Origin: Prinsepia uniflora
Lineage: Eukaryota; Streptophyta; Magnoliopsida; Rosales; Rosaceae
NCBI GenBank assembly: GCA_032719365.1
Contig: CM064873.1
Span: forward strand, 6,358,501 to 6,422,500
Direction: 5' to 3'
DNA length: 64,000 nucleotides
Position numbers and translations under genes: made by a program. Positions 23,663-34,390 of this stretch are shown here, one piece after another (position 1 is the stretch's first letter; each line of letters begins with the position of its first letter). The notes under the pieces were generated by a model. That model had not been told where the DNA came from and did not search any database. It saw only the letters and a program-made list of their open reading frames with translations.

Positions 23663-24971
23663 AAGAAGAGACGAAATGGAGTCAGTGGAGAAATTGAGTG
23701 GAAAAAATTTATTGGTCCTGGATATTTTTGGGTAAGGAACAAAATAATAGTTAAGAGATTTAGAATTAAAGAAATTGAAAGATAACAGAATACTATTAAT
23801 TCATATTTTAGTCTCATAACGTCAAAGCCCAGTAGATTCGGTTTCAAAACTTTTGTATAATCCTTTGTTTCAAAAGAAACACATTTGGAGTAAAGTTCCC
23901 AAACTCACATGTTGTTAGCTTAAGTCAGGTTGATAAGAATTCAACTATTAGAGATAGAATGGCAAATTAGTAATCTAACAATTCCTATTTTGAAATTCTG
24001 AGATGGGTGTAATAATTTGTCCCCTTAAAGAAATTTCATCCTTGATATTTGATACCGACATACTTACTGGTAAGCCTGAAGTACGCTATAGTAGATGGGG
24101 AAAAAAACAAATGAAATTAGAGAAAAATGTAGAAATTGAAAGGAATTGAAAAACAAAAGTAATTGAAAGGAAAAAAAATCAAAACAAAATGAAAACTTAG
24201 AAAAAGAAATTGAATTGGAAAAAATAAACATAAAATTTTCATGGATACCCATTATTCAATGGGTTTTGAGTAAATCTTTAAAAAATGAAAATGGATTTAG
24301 ATGGGTGTACTGCCCATTTATACCCATGTGTGAGTTTGTGAGCTTTAGCAAGTGTATATTGCCTTTTATAAGGCATGAAGGGAGATATTATAAGATTTGG
24401 AAATGCGCAAATTTTAAGCGGATAACTTACCTAGCGAATTCCCTCTTTTGGAGTCTTACCAAGTAATTGGAACTTGGAAGTGGTAGAATTTACCATCATC
24501 ATCTTCTTTTGCAAATTTTGTCATTGTTACACAATGCCTAGCAAGTAATTGGCGATAAAAGAACTTATCAATTTTAGAGACAATTTAAAAAATAGGAGCT
24601 TTTTGAATCGGATCCCAAGAAACACCCAACATCCCAATTCACTAATAAAAGATAAATTCTTGATGATTCCAATAAAAACCCAGCTACAAAAATTCAAGGC
24701 ATCAGCCTCGGAGACCAAACGGATCCCAGAGGCCAGAGGACATCCCAGATATTCATTTCAGTTAGGTGGATTTAGTTAGATGGTTATGGAGGCTTCTGTC
24801 TAAATGTTAGGCATGATTATTTATAGCAGAATGTGGGACTACAAAAAGCCTGTAAAACATAAAGATATTGCAAAATTATATCGAATCTTCTATATATCAA
24901 ATTTGTTCTTCTGAATTTAAGTCAAATATTGGCATGAAATATGGAAAACCTAGGTAGTTTCCAAGACCAAT
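22121..24971. other. Non-coding remainder of duplication copy A, with gene-like patches
   Basis: No intact gene. From about 22731 there is a cluster of ACCCATGGGYA-type words (GAATACCCATGGGCATGG), and a similar cluster of GGGTA/TACCC words at about 24238-24330. This resembles the ends of a non-autonomous DNA transposon, but I cannot define termini. Between them, about 22900-23570 looks like once-coding minus-strand sequence (short Ser/His/Pro-rich frames broken by stops). It may be a captured gene piece that I do not recognise. About 24590-24770 contains another short gene-like patch. Confidence 0.35.
23574..23658. repeat. G-tract plus (GA)n microsatellite
   Basis: An 18-base G run followed by G-rich sequence and about 25 GA repeats. 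Copy B has only a short GGGGGGAGAGAGAGAGAG at the matching place, so the tract expanded after duplication or collapsed in copy B. It gives the low-complexity Leu/Ser frame on the minus strand, which is not a gene. Confidence 0.9.
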
Positions 24972-24983
24972 TTAAGTCTAAAT

Positions 24984-27379
24984 GTCACGAGTTCATAGAC
25001 AGGTGGCACGTTCGATTCCGACATTCGAGGAGAAAGTTATGACGTTCGGAAGTTGAGGGGTATTTTGGTAATTTGGCTAAGTAGGGGCCAAATGTTGACT
25101 TTTGACCCGGGAAGTCCAATGCACGAGGTCCAAGGACCGTTACGTAGGTCTCGTCGATACGAATCCAACGACAGGCAGCATGCCGAAATCGGAGATTCGA
25201 CGACGAAGTTATGGTCACGGGAACGGACTCGATTAACCGAACGAACCAGGATTAAAATATTATTTTATTATGAACAGTATTCGGTGACTGAACACACCTG
25301 GATGAGTGACAAGTGTCACTCATCCCTTAAATTAAGGCTTAAACACAGATCCATGTCTTAGGGAAAACATCATTATGATATTTTATTAATTAATTATATT
25401 TAATTATTAATTAATCCTCCATTAATTTTCTTTGTTCTTCAAACCGTGCACATTTGGGGGAATCAGAATTGAGAGAATTGGGCTCCCTTCGAATTGGGCT
25501 CCCTTCCACAGCCGGTTTTGAGTGAGAATTGTGAGATTTGTGGGACTCAATTAATAGGGAAACACGAGGGATTGAGAGAGAGCTTGATTTTGGAAAACCA
25601 AATTTTAGAAAATTTGGGGGAAAATTCGAATTGGAAGAATTGAGCCATGACGATCAAAATGGAGATTAATTTGAGTCTTCTGGGATTGCCACGATCATTT
25701 ACATCGAAAGAACGAAGAGAATTGAGGTCCATTTGAGGTAGAACATAAGGACTGTAGTTACAGAAATTTCGAGCTTGAGTCGTGGGAATTGAGGCTTGGA
25801 TTGATGCAATTGAGATGGGGAATGAGTTTACCTGAGTCCATTGAAGCTTCTGGTTGCATCAATTGAAGGAAATCGATCGACATGGAAGGTTTTCGAATGA
25901 TGAACAGTGTTCAAGACTTCTTCGATGTTCATCTTCGAATTGTATGATTTGAGGTATGATTGTCTGTAATTAAGTTCACAGATCCTTAATTGAAACTAAT
26001 TCGATGCTAATGGCCGTTTGAATTACTGAAAACGGTGTAGAATTGACAAACATTGAATTCGGTCTGTTCGCTGGTAAAAGGATCCGTTTTGCAGAGAAAA
26101 CGGGTGAGGACGACGGTTACTGTAGCAGGCGCGTGGGTTTCACGCGCAGCCACTCACGGCGGTGCGTGAGGGCGCGTACGGCCTAGTTTCAAGGTGTGGT
26201 CAACATGACTTTGAATCCTCTCATTGTAACGAACATTTTGACGCTGGTTTCGAGGAAATCTGATATTGTTTCGTTAATGTTCCGCATATCCAAAGTTTTG
26301 TTTTACATTAAAAATACGTATCTAAATTCCGAAAACATTGGGGAAAATTATATGAAGCATTTTGAGATGTTAGTAACCCTCTATAATGATTTTGGACAGG
26401 AGTTATGATTTCCAGAATTACGGAAAAACGTGCAGCTCGGAAACGGACCGTTTTGGACGGTGTGTGTGAGTGGACTTTGTTTTCTAACCGTGATGCATGC
26501 ATATATGATTTAAATGCTTTATTATATGATTTTATATGCTTTGGCATGATTGATGTTTCAATCCGGTGATTTCTCGATTTTATGGATTATTATATTATTA
26601 TATTTGGCACGATTTTCAAGAAATTATGAATTTGGTTAAAAGTGATGTTTGGACTCGGGTTATGAGTCCGGTATTGAATTTGATTGAAAATAATGTTTGG
26701 ACTCGGATTATGAGTCATGGATTGAAAAATGATGTTGTGACTCGGGAATGAGTCAAGGGTCGATTTCGTGGATTTACGTGAAAATGGCAACGGAGGTTGC
26801 AACGCATGGATTTGCGTGAAAAATGATATTTTGGGCGTGGGAACCCAAGTGAATAGTGATCTTGACTCGGATTTAGAGTCACTTGTGAATTTGATGAAAT
26901 TAATGATTTCTTTTGATTTTATGATTATTTTAATCAGTCTTTCGGGCACGTTTTACGAGGAACGTGCAAATGATGTTTTGGGCGAGGCCCGGAGTTTAAA
27001 TGATTCCTAAAATGATATTTTGACTTAATTGGTGAGTCTGGATTATTTTATTGTTTTAAAATGTGATTTTAATGGTTTATGTGTAAATGGTATTTTGGGC
27101 TTGAGACCCATTCGGGAGTGATCTTGACTTTGTATGAAGACAAGATTTGATGGAAATGTTTTGGGATGTAATTCCCGAGATGGTTTTCATTGTGATTGTG
27201 AAATGTCCAGACGGTCGGAGCTTGGGGGATTACCCAGACGACCGGAGCTTGGGGGATGTGATTGTAGGATCGGGAGTTGATCATATGGTAGTCAGATTCT
27301 CGGATGTGACTGAGCCTGGATGTACCACTCGGATGGGTCTGAGCCTGGGGATGTGTTCGCCCAGATGTGACTGAGCCCA
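24984..27379 (+). repeat. Truncated LTR-A-like LTR between the duplicated segments
   Basis: Plus-oriented LTR relative. It opens at GTCACGAGTTCATAGACAGG (about 200 bp into the LTR as seen at 60517). It includes the palindrome at 25300-25325, the CGCG block near 26115-26178, and the conserved stretch around TAACGAACATTTTG. It ends at GTGACTGAGCCC without reaching the LTR 3' end. It is a divergent subfamily with its own repeats (GACTCGG... and GACGGTCGGAGCTTGGGGGA). Both edges abut the duplicated 4-kb segment. Confidence 0.8.
25300..25325. other. Conserved LTR palindrome (copy 3)
   Basis: Perfect 12-bp arms GGATGAGTGACA / TGTCACTCATCC with an AG centre (plus orientation of the LTR). Confidence 0.85.
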
Positions 27380-28115
27380 ACACCAGTCACAAACTTAAGC
27401 CTAGGTCTGCTCAATGCATTTTTGTTGGATATCCTGTTGACTACGAAGGGTACTTCTATTATCACGTCCCCACCAAACGAACCTTTGTGTCTCGACATGT
27501 TGTATTTGATGAGACCCTTTTTCCTTTTCACTCTACATCTACTCCAGTACACACTTCCCTTAATTCTGTGAACCAACCTAGTTGTACACCATTGTCTAGT
27601 ATATGTTCTACTGTCTTCATCACAACCCTCAGTAGATGTGTTTGCTCAACCTGTTCCGTTCTCCTCTGATCCTCATGTTGCAACATCTGATCAACCCATA
27701 GAATCTGACTCCTCTTCATATACTTCTCCAGTTCTTGCCTCTAGTTCTGGGACAGTTACTTCACATGTTTCCTCCTCTTCAACTGATGGTTCATCTGCTA
27801 ATTCTTCCCAAACATCATCCATTGATTTGGTGGTTGACTTTACTCGACCAATGTAATCCTCTCCTCACCCCTTACCAGCTTCCAGACACCCTATGGTAAC
27901 TCGATCGAAGGATGGGATTTCCAAACCTAAGCGTCATGGTTTTCTTGCGCAACACGTCACCTCTCCACCTGTGAGTAATCTTACTAGACCAGTGTTTTAT
28001 AATCAAGCTTAACAGGTTCCAGAGTGGAGTCAGGCTATGATTAACAAACTCACTGCTCTTAAGAAACAATATACATGAGATTTAGTCCCATTCCCAGCTA
28101 ATCGTGGAGTTATGA
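27380..28115 (+). pseudogene. Copia integrase/RT remnant, duplicated copy
   Basis: Second copy of the Copia segment: SHKLKPRSAQCIFVGYP, HVPTKRTFVSRHVVFDETL, then the variable linker and the VPEWSQAMINKL start of reverse transcriptase. Stops near 27669, 27855 and 28080 break it. It begins mid-domain because the duplication starts here. Confidence 0.85.
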
Positions 28116-28159
28116 GGAGGAAGAAGAAGAAATGCAAGTACAGGTTGGTAATTATTATG

Positions 28160-28510
28160 TTTAGAGGTTTGTCCGGTGAAGGGTTAGTCCGACAAACTTT
28201 AATGACCCGCTGGGCAAAGTTAAGGCGACAAACTTCCCTTCATGCCAGAATTTTCCCGTGCGCACCATTTTGGGTCGATGCAAAACTTTTCCCAGCAAAG
28301 CCAAATTTGCCTTTATAAGGTAGTTTTTCCCAGCGGATGCTTACGGCTCGCTAGGTAAACCTTTCATTTTTTTCGCACTAATGACATGGGCTTCCCTCGT
28401 GCAGTTTTCCCGACAAGCCCATGAATTTTTGTCAGGCAAAGATGCTTTTAGCGGCAAAAGCCCCTTCACGGGGCAAACCTTGGACGGGTAAGGCTTGTTT
28501 TCTTGTAGTG
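28160..28510 (-). mobile_element. CACTA terminal fragment, duplicated copy
   Basis: Copy of 21770-22120, again ending TTTTCTTGTAGTG at 28510, with the same subterminal motifs and the same truncated inner edge. Confidence 0.75.
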
Positions 28511-31300
28511 TGTGTTGTCACTCGAATCGACAGATATAGGTTATGTTTTTTCTGCAAAGTAAAAGGAGATTGTGATGAAAGACGGACAAGATAGGTTGTG
28601 TTTTACTTCAAGGACAAAGTGATAGTTTTTTTTTTTAAACAGAGGCGAAAGAGATAGCTATAGGTTGTGGTTTCACTTTCAATTGGTGCATGATGTAAAT
28701 ACATAAATAAGGGTTTTTTTACAGGAACGGTGGGTGCTTTTAGTAAATAAATAAATAAATACAAAATTTTATGTGATGCTTTAAGAAAGAATGTTTTCCT
28801 CCGACGTAAAAAAAAGAGTAATTATATTTGGACATACCAAATTGACTATATTTAATGATACACTTGATGTGACAATCAACGAAAAGTGTTATTTTAATAA
28901 GTTAAATCACTTTATGCACCCATATCATCATTCATTGATTGTCATATTAAGTGTGTCATATAATGTGGTCAATTTAGTGTGTACAAATAACATTACTCAT
29001 AAAAAAATGTTTTCAACAAAATCAAGCTCTATATAATAAAACCACTTTTCAAATAATTGAAAGTTGACAATAAAATCACCCTTTAGTTTTGATAAAAGAA
29101 TATTGGAGAGCATGATTATGCTCATTAGGGATGGACATGAATACCCATGGGCATGGATATCCATAGGTAATTTTTATATGGGTAGAGACATTTCTGAATA
29201 AAAACTACCCATTACTAATCAGGGCAGGGCAAGGGTAAACCCGATGAGTACCCTCACCTGCCGGATACCCTCACCCGTCGGGTACGCTTACCTGCTCCCT
29301 TCCTCCTCTTCCTCCTCCTATATGTCTTTCAAATTTTCTCCAAAGCACAAGATCGAGATTGGCATGGTAAATGAAGGCTATGTTTGGATCATGACAAATG
29401 GATTCTTCTTCATCGAGCAGCTAGGTCTCTGAGAGAATGTGAATACAAAGACTGGGATCGAGATCGATGAAGAGTAGTAGTGGAGAGAGGCATTGAGGGC
29501 TTCGATTCGAGAGAGGAGGGAGGAGATAAGAGAGTGGGTTTGAAGCTACGTTTGTTTAGATGTTTTTGTCGGTGCGAACGATGCTTTGGGTGGTGGAATT
29601 TATGGGCGAGTTGAGGGTTTTGGCTCCGGAGACTGGTGGTGGTCGTGAGAGTAGGAATCTGATGGGGTAGATTGGATTTAGAGGAGCTAAGAAGCAAGGG
29701 CTTGGAGGGGTGGGCCTGTAGCTAGTGATGGCGGCAGCGGTGGGAAGGGATGGTGAGATTGGGTGCAACAACAGGCATTGTAGGAGCTCGTGCACCAAAC
29801 GATGGTAAGAGGCCGAGATTGGTGGTGATGGTGGTGGGAGGCCATTTGGAAGCTTTTGAAGGTAATGTTTGGAAGAAATGGTGGGTTTATGCTAAAGTGG
29901 AATGGAGGTTTAGGTTTTGGATGATCCGATGGTAAAGCTTGCGAGACCGATGGATCATCATGAATTCGGGGGGAGAGAGAGAGAGAAATAAAGAAGAGAC
30001 GAAATTGAGTCAGTGGTGAAATTGAGTGGAAAAAATTTATTGGTCCTGGATATTTTTGGGTAAGCAACAAAATAATAGTTAAGAGATTTAGAATTAAAGA
30101 AATTGAAAGATAACCGAATACTATTAATTCATATTTTATTCTCATAACGTCAAAGCCCAATACATTCGGTTTCAAAACTTTTGTATAATCCTTTGTTTCA
30201 AAAGAAACACATTTGGAGTAAAGTTCCCAAATTCACATGTTGTTCGCTTAAGTCAGGTTGATAAGAATTCAACTATTAGAGATAGAATGGCAAATTAGTA
30301 ATCTAACAATTCCTATTTTGAAATTCTGGGATGGGTGTAACAATTTGTCCCCTTAAAGAAATTTCGTCCTTGATATTTGATACCGACATACCTACTGGTA
30401 AGCCTGAAGTACGCTATAGTAGATGGGGAAAAAAACAAATGAAATTAGAGAAAATGTAGAAATTGAAAGGAATTGAAAAACAAAAGTAATTGAAAGGAAA
30501 AAAAAATCAAAACAAAATGAAAACTTAGGAAAAAAAAATTGAATAGGAAAAAATAAACATAAAATTTTCATGAATACCCATTATTCAATGGATTTTGTGT
30601 AAATCTTTAAAAAATGAAAATGGATTTAGATGGGTGTACTGCCCATTTATACCCATGTGTGAGTTTGTGAGCTTTAGCAAGTGTATATTGCCTTTTATAC
30701 GGCATGAAGGGAGATATTATAAGATTTGGAAATGCGCAAATTTTAAGCGGATAACTTACCTAGCGAATTCCCACTTTTGGACTCTTACCAAGTAATTGGA
30801 ACTTGGAAGTGGTAGAATTTACCATCATCATCTTCTTTTGCAAATTGTGTCATAGTAACACAACGCCTAACAAGTAATTGGCGATAAAAGAAATTAGCAA
30901 TTTTAGAGACACAATTTAAAATAGGAGCTTTTTGAATCGGATCCCAAGAAACACCCAATATCCCAATTCACTAATAAAAGATAAATTCTTGATGATTCCA
31001 ATCAAAACCCAGCTACAAAAATTCAAGGCATCAGCCTCGGAGACCAAACGGATCCCAGAGGCCAGAGGACATCCCAGATATGCATTTCAGTTAGGTGGAT
31101 TTAGTTAGATGGTTATGGAGGCTTCTGTCTGAATGTTAGGCATGATTATTTATAGCAGAATGTGGGACTAGAAAAAGCCTGTAAAACAGAAAGATATTGC
31201 AAGATTATATCGAATTTTCTATATATCGAATTTGTTCTTCTGAATTTAAGTCAAACATTGGCATGAAATAGGGAAAACCTAGGTAGTTTCCAAGATCAAT
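28511..31300. other. Non-coding remainder of duplication copy B
   Basis: Mirrors 22121-24971 with small differences: shorter GA tract, a few point changes. No intact gene seen. Confidence 0.5.
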
Positions 31301-32395
31301 CCTTATTTCGTTTGCTTCGAGCAAAAGCATGAGATCCTTGGCCTCCATCAGCATCACTTGCCAATACACAACCATTTTTCGATTCTGAGTTCTTGACCAA
31401 GTATTGTGGTGCAGAACTAAGCCTAGCAAGCACATATAGCAAGAATGTATATCCCAACTGTTAGAAAAAGAAGAGAAAGAACTACAAAACATAAATTAGA
31501 AAATATTTGGATTTATAGTCTTTGTATGTTTAATTTGAAGAGGGAAATCCAATTGCATTGATATTTATCAGTTAGAAACACCTTCCAAAACTATAATGCC
31601 ACAGAAGCCCTGAGCGCTTATCAAAATATGTCTCCAATTTCCCAAATGACATATGGTCCGACTTATTTAAAAATTTACCAACCTTCTTAGCAGCTGTTTT
31701 TGGGCTTAGAGAAGGGCCCAGTGTAAGGGCTGGTTAAGTAGGAGCATGTGCACAAGGAATTTGGAATTCCTTCACGACTAAAGGTTTATAACTGCTTCAA
31801 CCCCTGCCAATGGATCAATTCCCTGGACGGAATAAGTTGGAATAAGAAGTAAATTTTATAGAGATAAACAGTATGACTTCAGTCTTATTGCTGATGACTA
31901 GTGTTTTTAGCCAATTGTTCAATTTCAAACAAACCAAAACTTTTCATATGCAATCTTTAAGTTTAATATGACCTATAAGTACATGCTAATAAATAGCTAT
32001 TTTGAACACAAGGATTACAAACAAGACTAAAAAGGCAGTCTTAAAGGGGAAAGTTCAGCGACTTCTCGAATATTTGATGATACATGTTTATGCATAACCG
32101 AGAACTTAAATTTACAATCCAGAACTTATAAAAAGCAATATTGAGGATCAAAACTTAATCATATAAGAAATTAGGACATGCCGTCATATGGTAAGTTCAA
32201 CATGCCATGCCTTTTTTATAATTATTTTTATCTTGAGCATGATCATCATCATAGGAAGCATTCAACAGCTGCAGCAGCATTTACTTTTGAGCGCTCAAGT
32301 AAAGCCTGCACAGCCCTTAGTAGTGAATCTGGGTGCATGGACCTCCTTGTTGATTGCCCATTTTTTTGGATCAATCCACTTCTCTACCTGTAAGT
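31290..32395 (-). pseudogene. Unrecognised gene-like exons on the minus strand
   Basis: Three short patches read like ordinary plant protein on the minus strand. About 32395-32260, after a CTTACAG that could be a splice acceptor, reads SMHPDSLLRAVQALLERSK. About 31730-31572 reads LSPKTAAKKVGKFLNKSD then HMSFGKLETYFDKRSGLLWH, ending in a stop. About 31395-31300 reads NGCVLASDADGGQGSHAFAR. They are in the same order and strand, consistent with parts of one gene, but frames are broken and no complete splicing model works. I do not recognise the family. The CACTA region lies just upstream, so the gene may have been disrupted or captured. Confidence 0.35.
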
Positions 32396-32871
32396 TTTTC
32401 TTTATTCAATATTGTACAGTCATATTGACATTAGCAGGAAAGTTTTTGAACTCCCTTTCATGTGGCCAAGGAGTTTGAAATACATCAAAATTCAGAACCA
32501 AAAGATTCAAATGAAAACACAGGCTTGGGCACTTGCAACAGGGAAATGTGAAACAATGTAGCTACTAAAGCACTTCTCAATGTTGGTTGTCGAAAACACT
32601 TTGACTTTAGAAACCCTGGTTCAATTATAGATTTTCAATGATTTTTTTTATTGCAAAGTTTTTAAATTCAAATGTAATGAATTATGATGTAGATCCTAAC
32701 TTCAAAATAACTAAAACGATACATGAAGGGGTGTCAGCGAAAACATATTCAACCATTGACAAGCGAAAGGAAGTCTTTGCAGCATCAGGCACTCGTAATG
32801 GCAGTTTGAAGCTCTTCTTCCATTTCAAAATCAAGGACCAAACCCACCAAGTTCAGAATCTACAATGTTAA
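32396..32871. other. Spacer before the CACTA end
   Basis: No gene that I can support. A plus-strand frame at 32638-32871 is open for 77 codons but resembles nothing I know. Confidence 0.3.
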
Positions 32872-33529
32872 CACTACAAGAAACAAGATTTGACCTGGCG
32901 GAAAGGATTCGTCAGTAAGATGTAAGAATCGTCGGGTAACATAAAACTCGACAACTCACGATCTGGGTATCATGTCGTCGAGCTATCGCCATCGGGCTAG
33001 ACCTTTTAACGACGAATAAACGCAAACGGTTGGGTACCAATACTTTTACCCGAAGCAACCTTCGTCGATATAAATTTGTCGAAGTAACACTGAGTCAACG
33101 GCTCATGCCTCACAAACAAATCACGTTGGTCGGACCACATTCATGTTGCACAATAACAAAATTTGTTTGGTGGGTCTCCACTGAATTAAAAAATCATCGG
33201 GTCAAATTCTTATATTCGTCGAGTAAAATACTGAACTGTAAGGAAATGTTTTTGGTGGATATCCACCAAATTATATGATTCGTTGGGTAAATTTGAAAGA
33301 TTCGTCAGGTAAAAGTGTAAGAATTCACCGGGTAAAATTGTGAACATTTGTCAGGCATAATTTAATATATTTTTTTATATTAATTATTTTTTTTCAAAAA
33401 CAAAAAATATGAAAATTAAATAAAATTAAAATATGAAATTAGGAAATATATTTATAAAATTTAAACTATTGTTTTTAAGAATTTATTAAATGAAATAAAA
33501 TAAAATAAACGACTAGGGGGGGCTGGTGG

Positions 33530-34060
33530 AGGTGGTGAGGTTGTTCGGCTGGAGAAGGTTGTTGCTCAGGAGGCTGAGGATATCCCATATGTCGAAAGAC
33601 CACCACAAGCCGAACCCTGATCTCGTCATTTTGAGCCTCGAGAGGGCTCGTTTTGGGCCCTCAGCTCGGCGATCTCGGTCCGGAATTCAGTATAATTATG
33701 CCTTCGCTCCGAGTACTCCTTAGGATTAACACCCCTAGAAGAAACATCAGAGCCAGTCGAGATGTCTCACTCCAGATCACCCTTGAGTGCTCTGGATCTG
33801 ACAGCTGCTGCTCCAGGATCACCCTCGAGCACTCTGGATCTGATAACTACTGCTCAAAGAAGTGTCTGGCTGATGCTGGGTCAACTCTTCCTAGGTCTAC
33901 TGGACGTCTATCAGCATTCCTGTCTACTAGCCTACGGGTTCCTTCGGACAACGTACACTTGCCCCCAAACATCACCTTTGGAAAAGTGACCCAGCATTGC
34001 GTCGGTCCTCATGCCTGGCAGCTAATAAACGTGACTCTCTGTGGTGGTTCAAAGTCTTCT
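33530..34060 (-). pseudogene. CACTA protein fragment with coiled-coil-like tail
   Basis: On the minus strand about 33725-33625 reads GVNPKEYSERRHNYTEFRTE then IAELRAQNEPSRGS, a charged helical segment like the C-terminal coil of plant En/Spm (Ptta) transposase proteins. An earlier patch near 34050-33960 has basic residues in short frames. Stops and shifts separate the pieces. The assignment rests on position inside CACTA ends and on the style of the tail. Confidence 0.4.
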
Positions 34061-34344
34061 TTCGCCGATTTTGCTTGCTATCCTCTGATATTTTTTTTTC
34101 TATTCATTAATCAATTTAATTAATTTTCATAATTAAAAATACGATTAAAAATTTGAACAAGTTAAAAAAAATGAACTTACAATGTACTCCGGCACCACGA
34201 AGTGCACACCGATCACCCATAATCTATAATTCACATAACACAATCAACCATAATCAATAATAATCAATCACAAATAATCAACCAAAATACAATCAAGATA
34301 TTAATAAATACTTATCAAATAAAATAACACATTAAATAATAAAC

Positions 34345-34350
<6 letters not shown>

Positions 34351-34382
<32 letters not shown>
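34351..34382. repeat. (CA)16 microsatellite
   Basis: Perfect CA dinucleotide run followed by a TA-rich tract. Confidence 0.95.

Positions 34383-34390
<8 letters not shown>

Larger units (their letters stand above)
20974..24971 (+). repeat. 4-kb segmental duplication, copy A
   Basis: Starts inside Copia pol (ACACCAGTCACAAACTTAAG) and ends at TAGTTTCCAAGACCAATT. It matches 27380-31300 along its whole length, with scattered substitutions and small indels; the largest visible is the G/GA tract at 23574-23658, absent from copy B. It includes the Copia end, a CACTA terminus and gene-like non-coding sequence. Confidence 0.9.
27380..31300 (+). repeat. 4-kb segmental duplication, copy B
   Basis: Second copy of 20974-24971. 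It begins at the same Copia position directly after the LTR remnant, and ends at TAGTTTCCAAGATCAATC, where it runs on into sequence absent beside copy A. Copy B therefore keeps the original right flank and copy A the original left flank. Confidence 0.9.

Noticed and set aside
23293..23847. Minus-strand open frame with a long Leu/Ser repeat
   Set aside because: The Leu/Ser run is just the GA microsatellite read in translation. Copy B lacks it and the frame has no recognisable domain.
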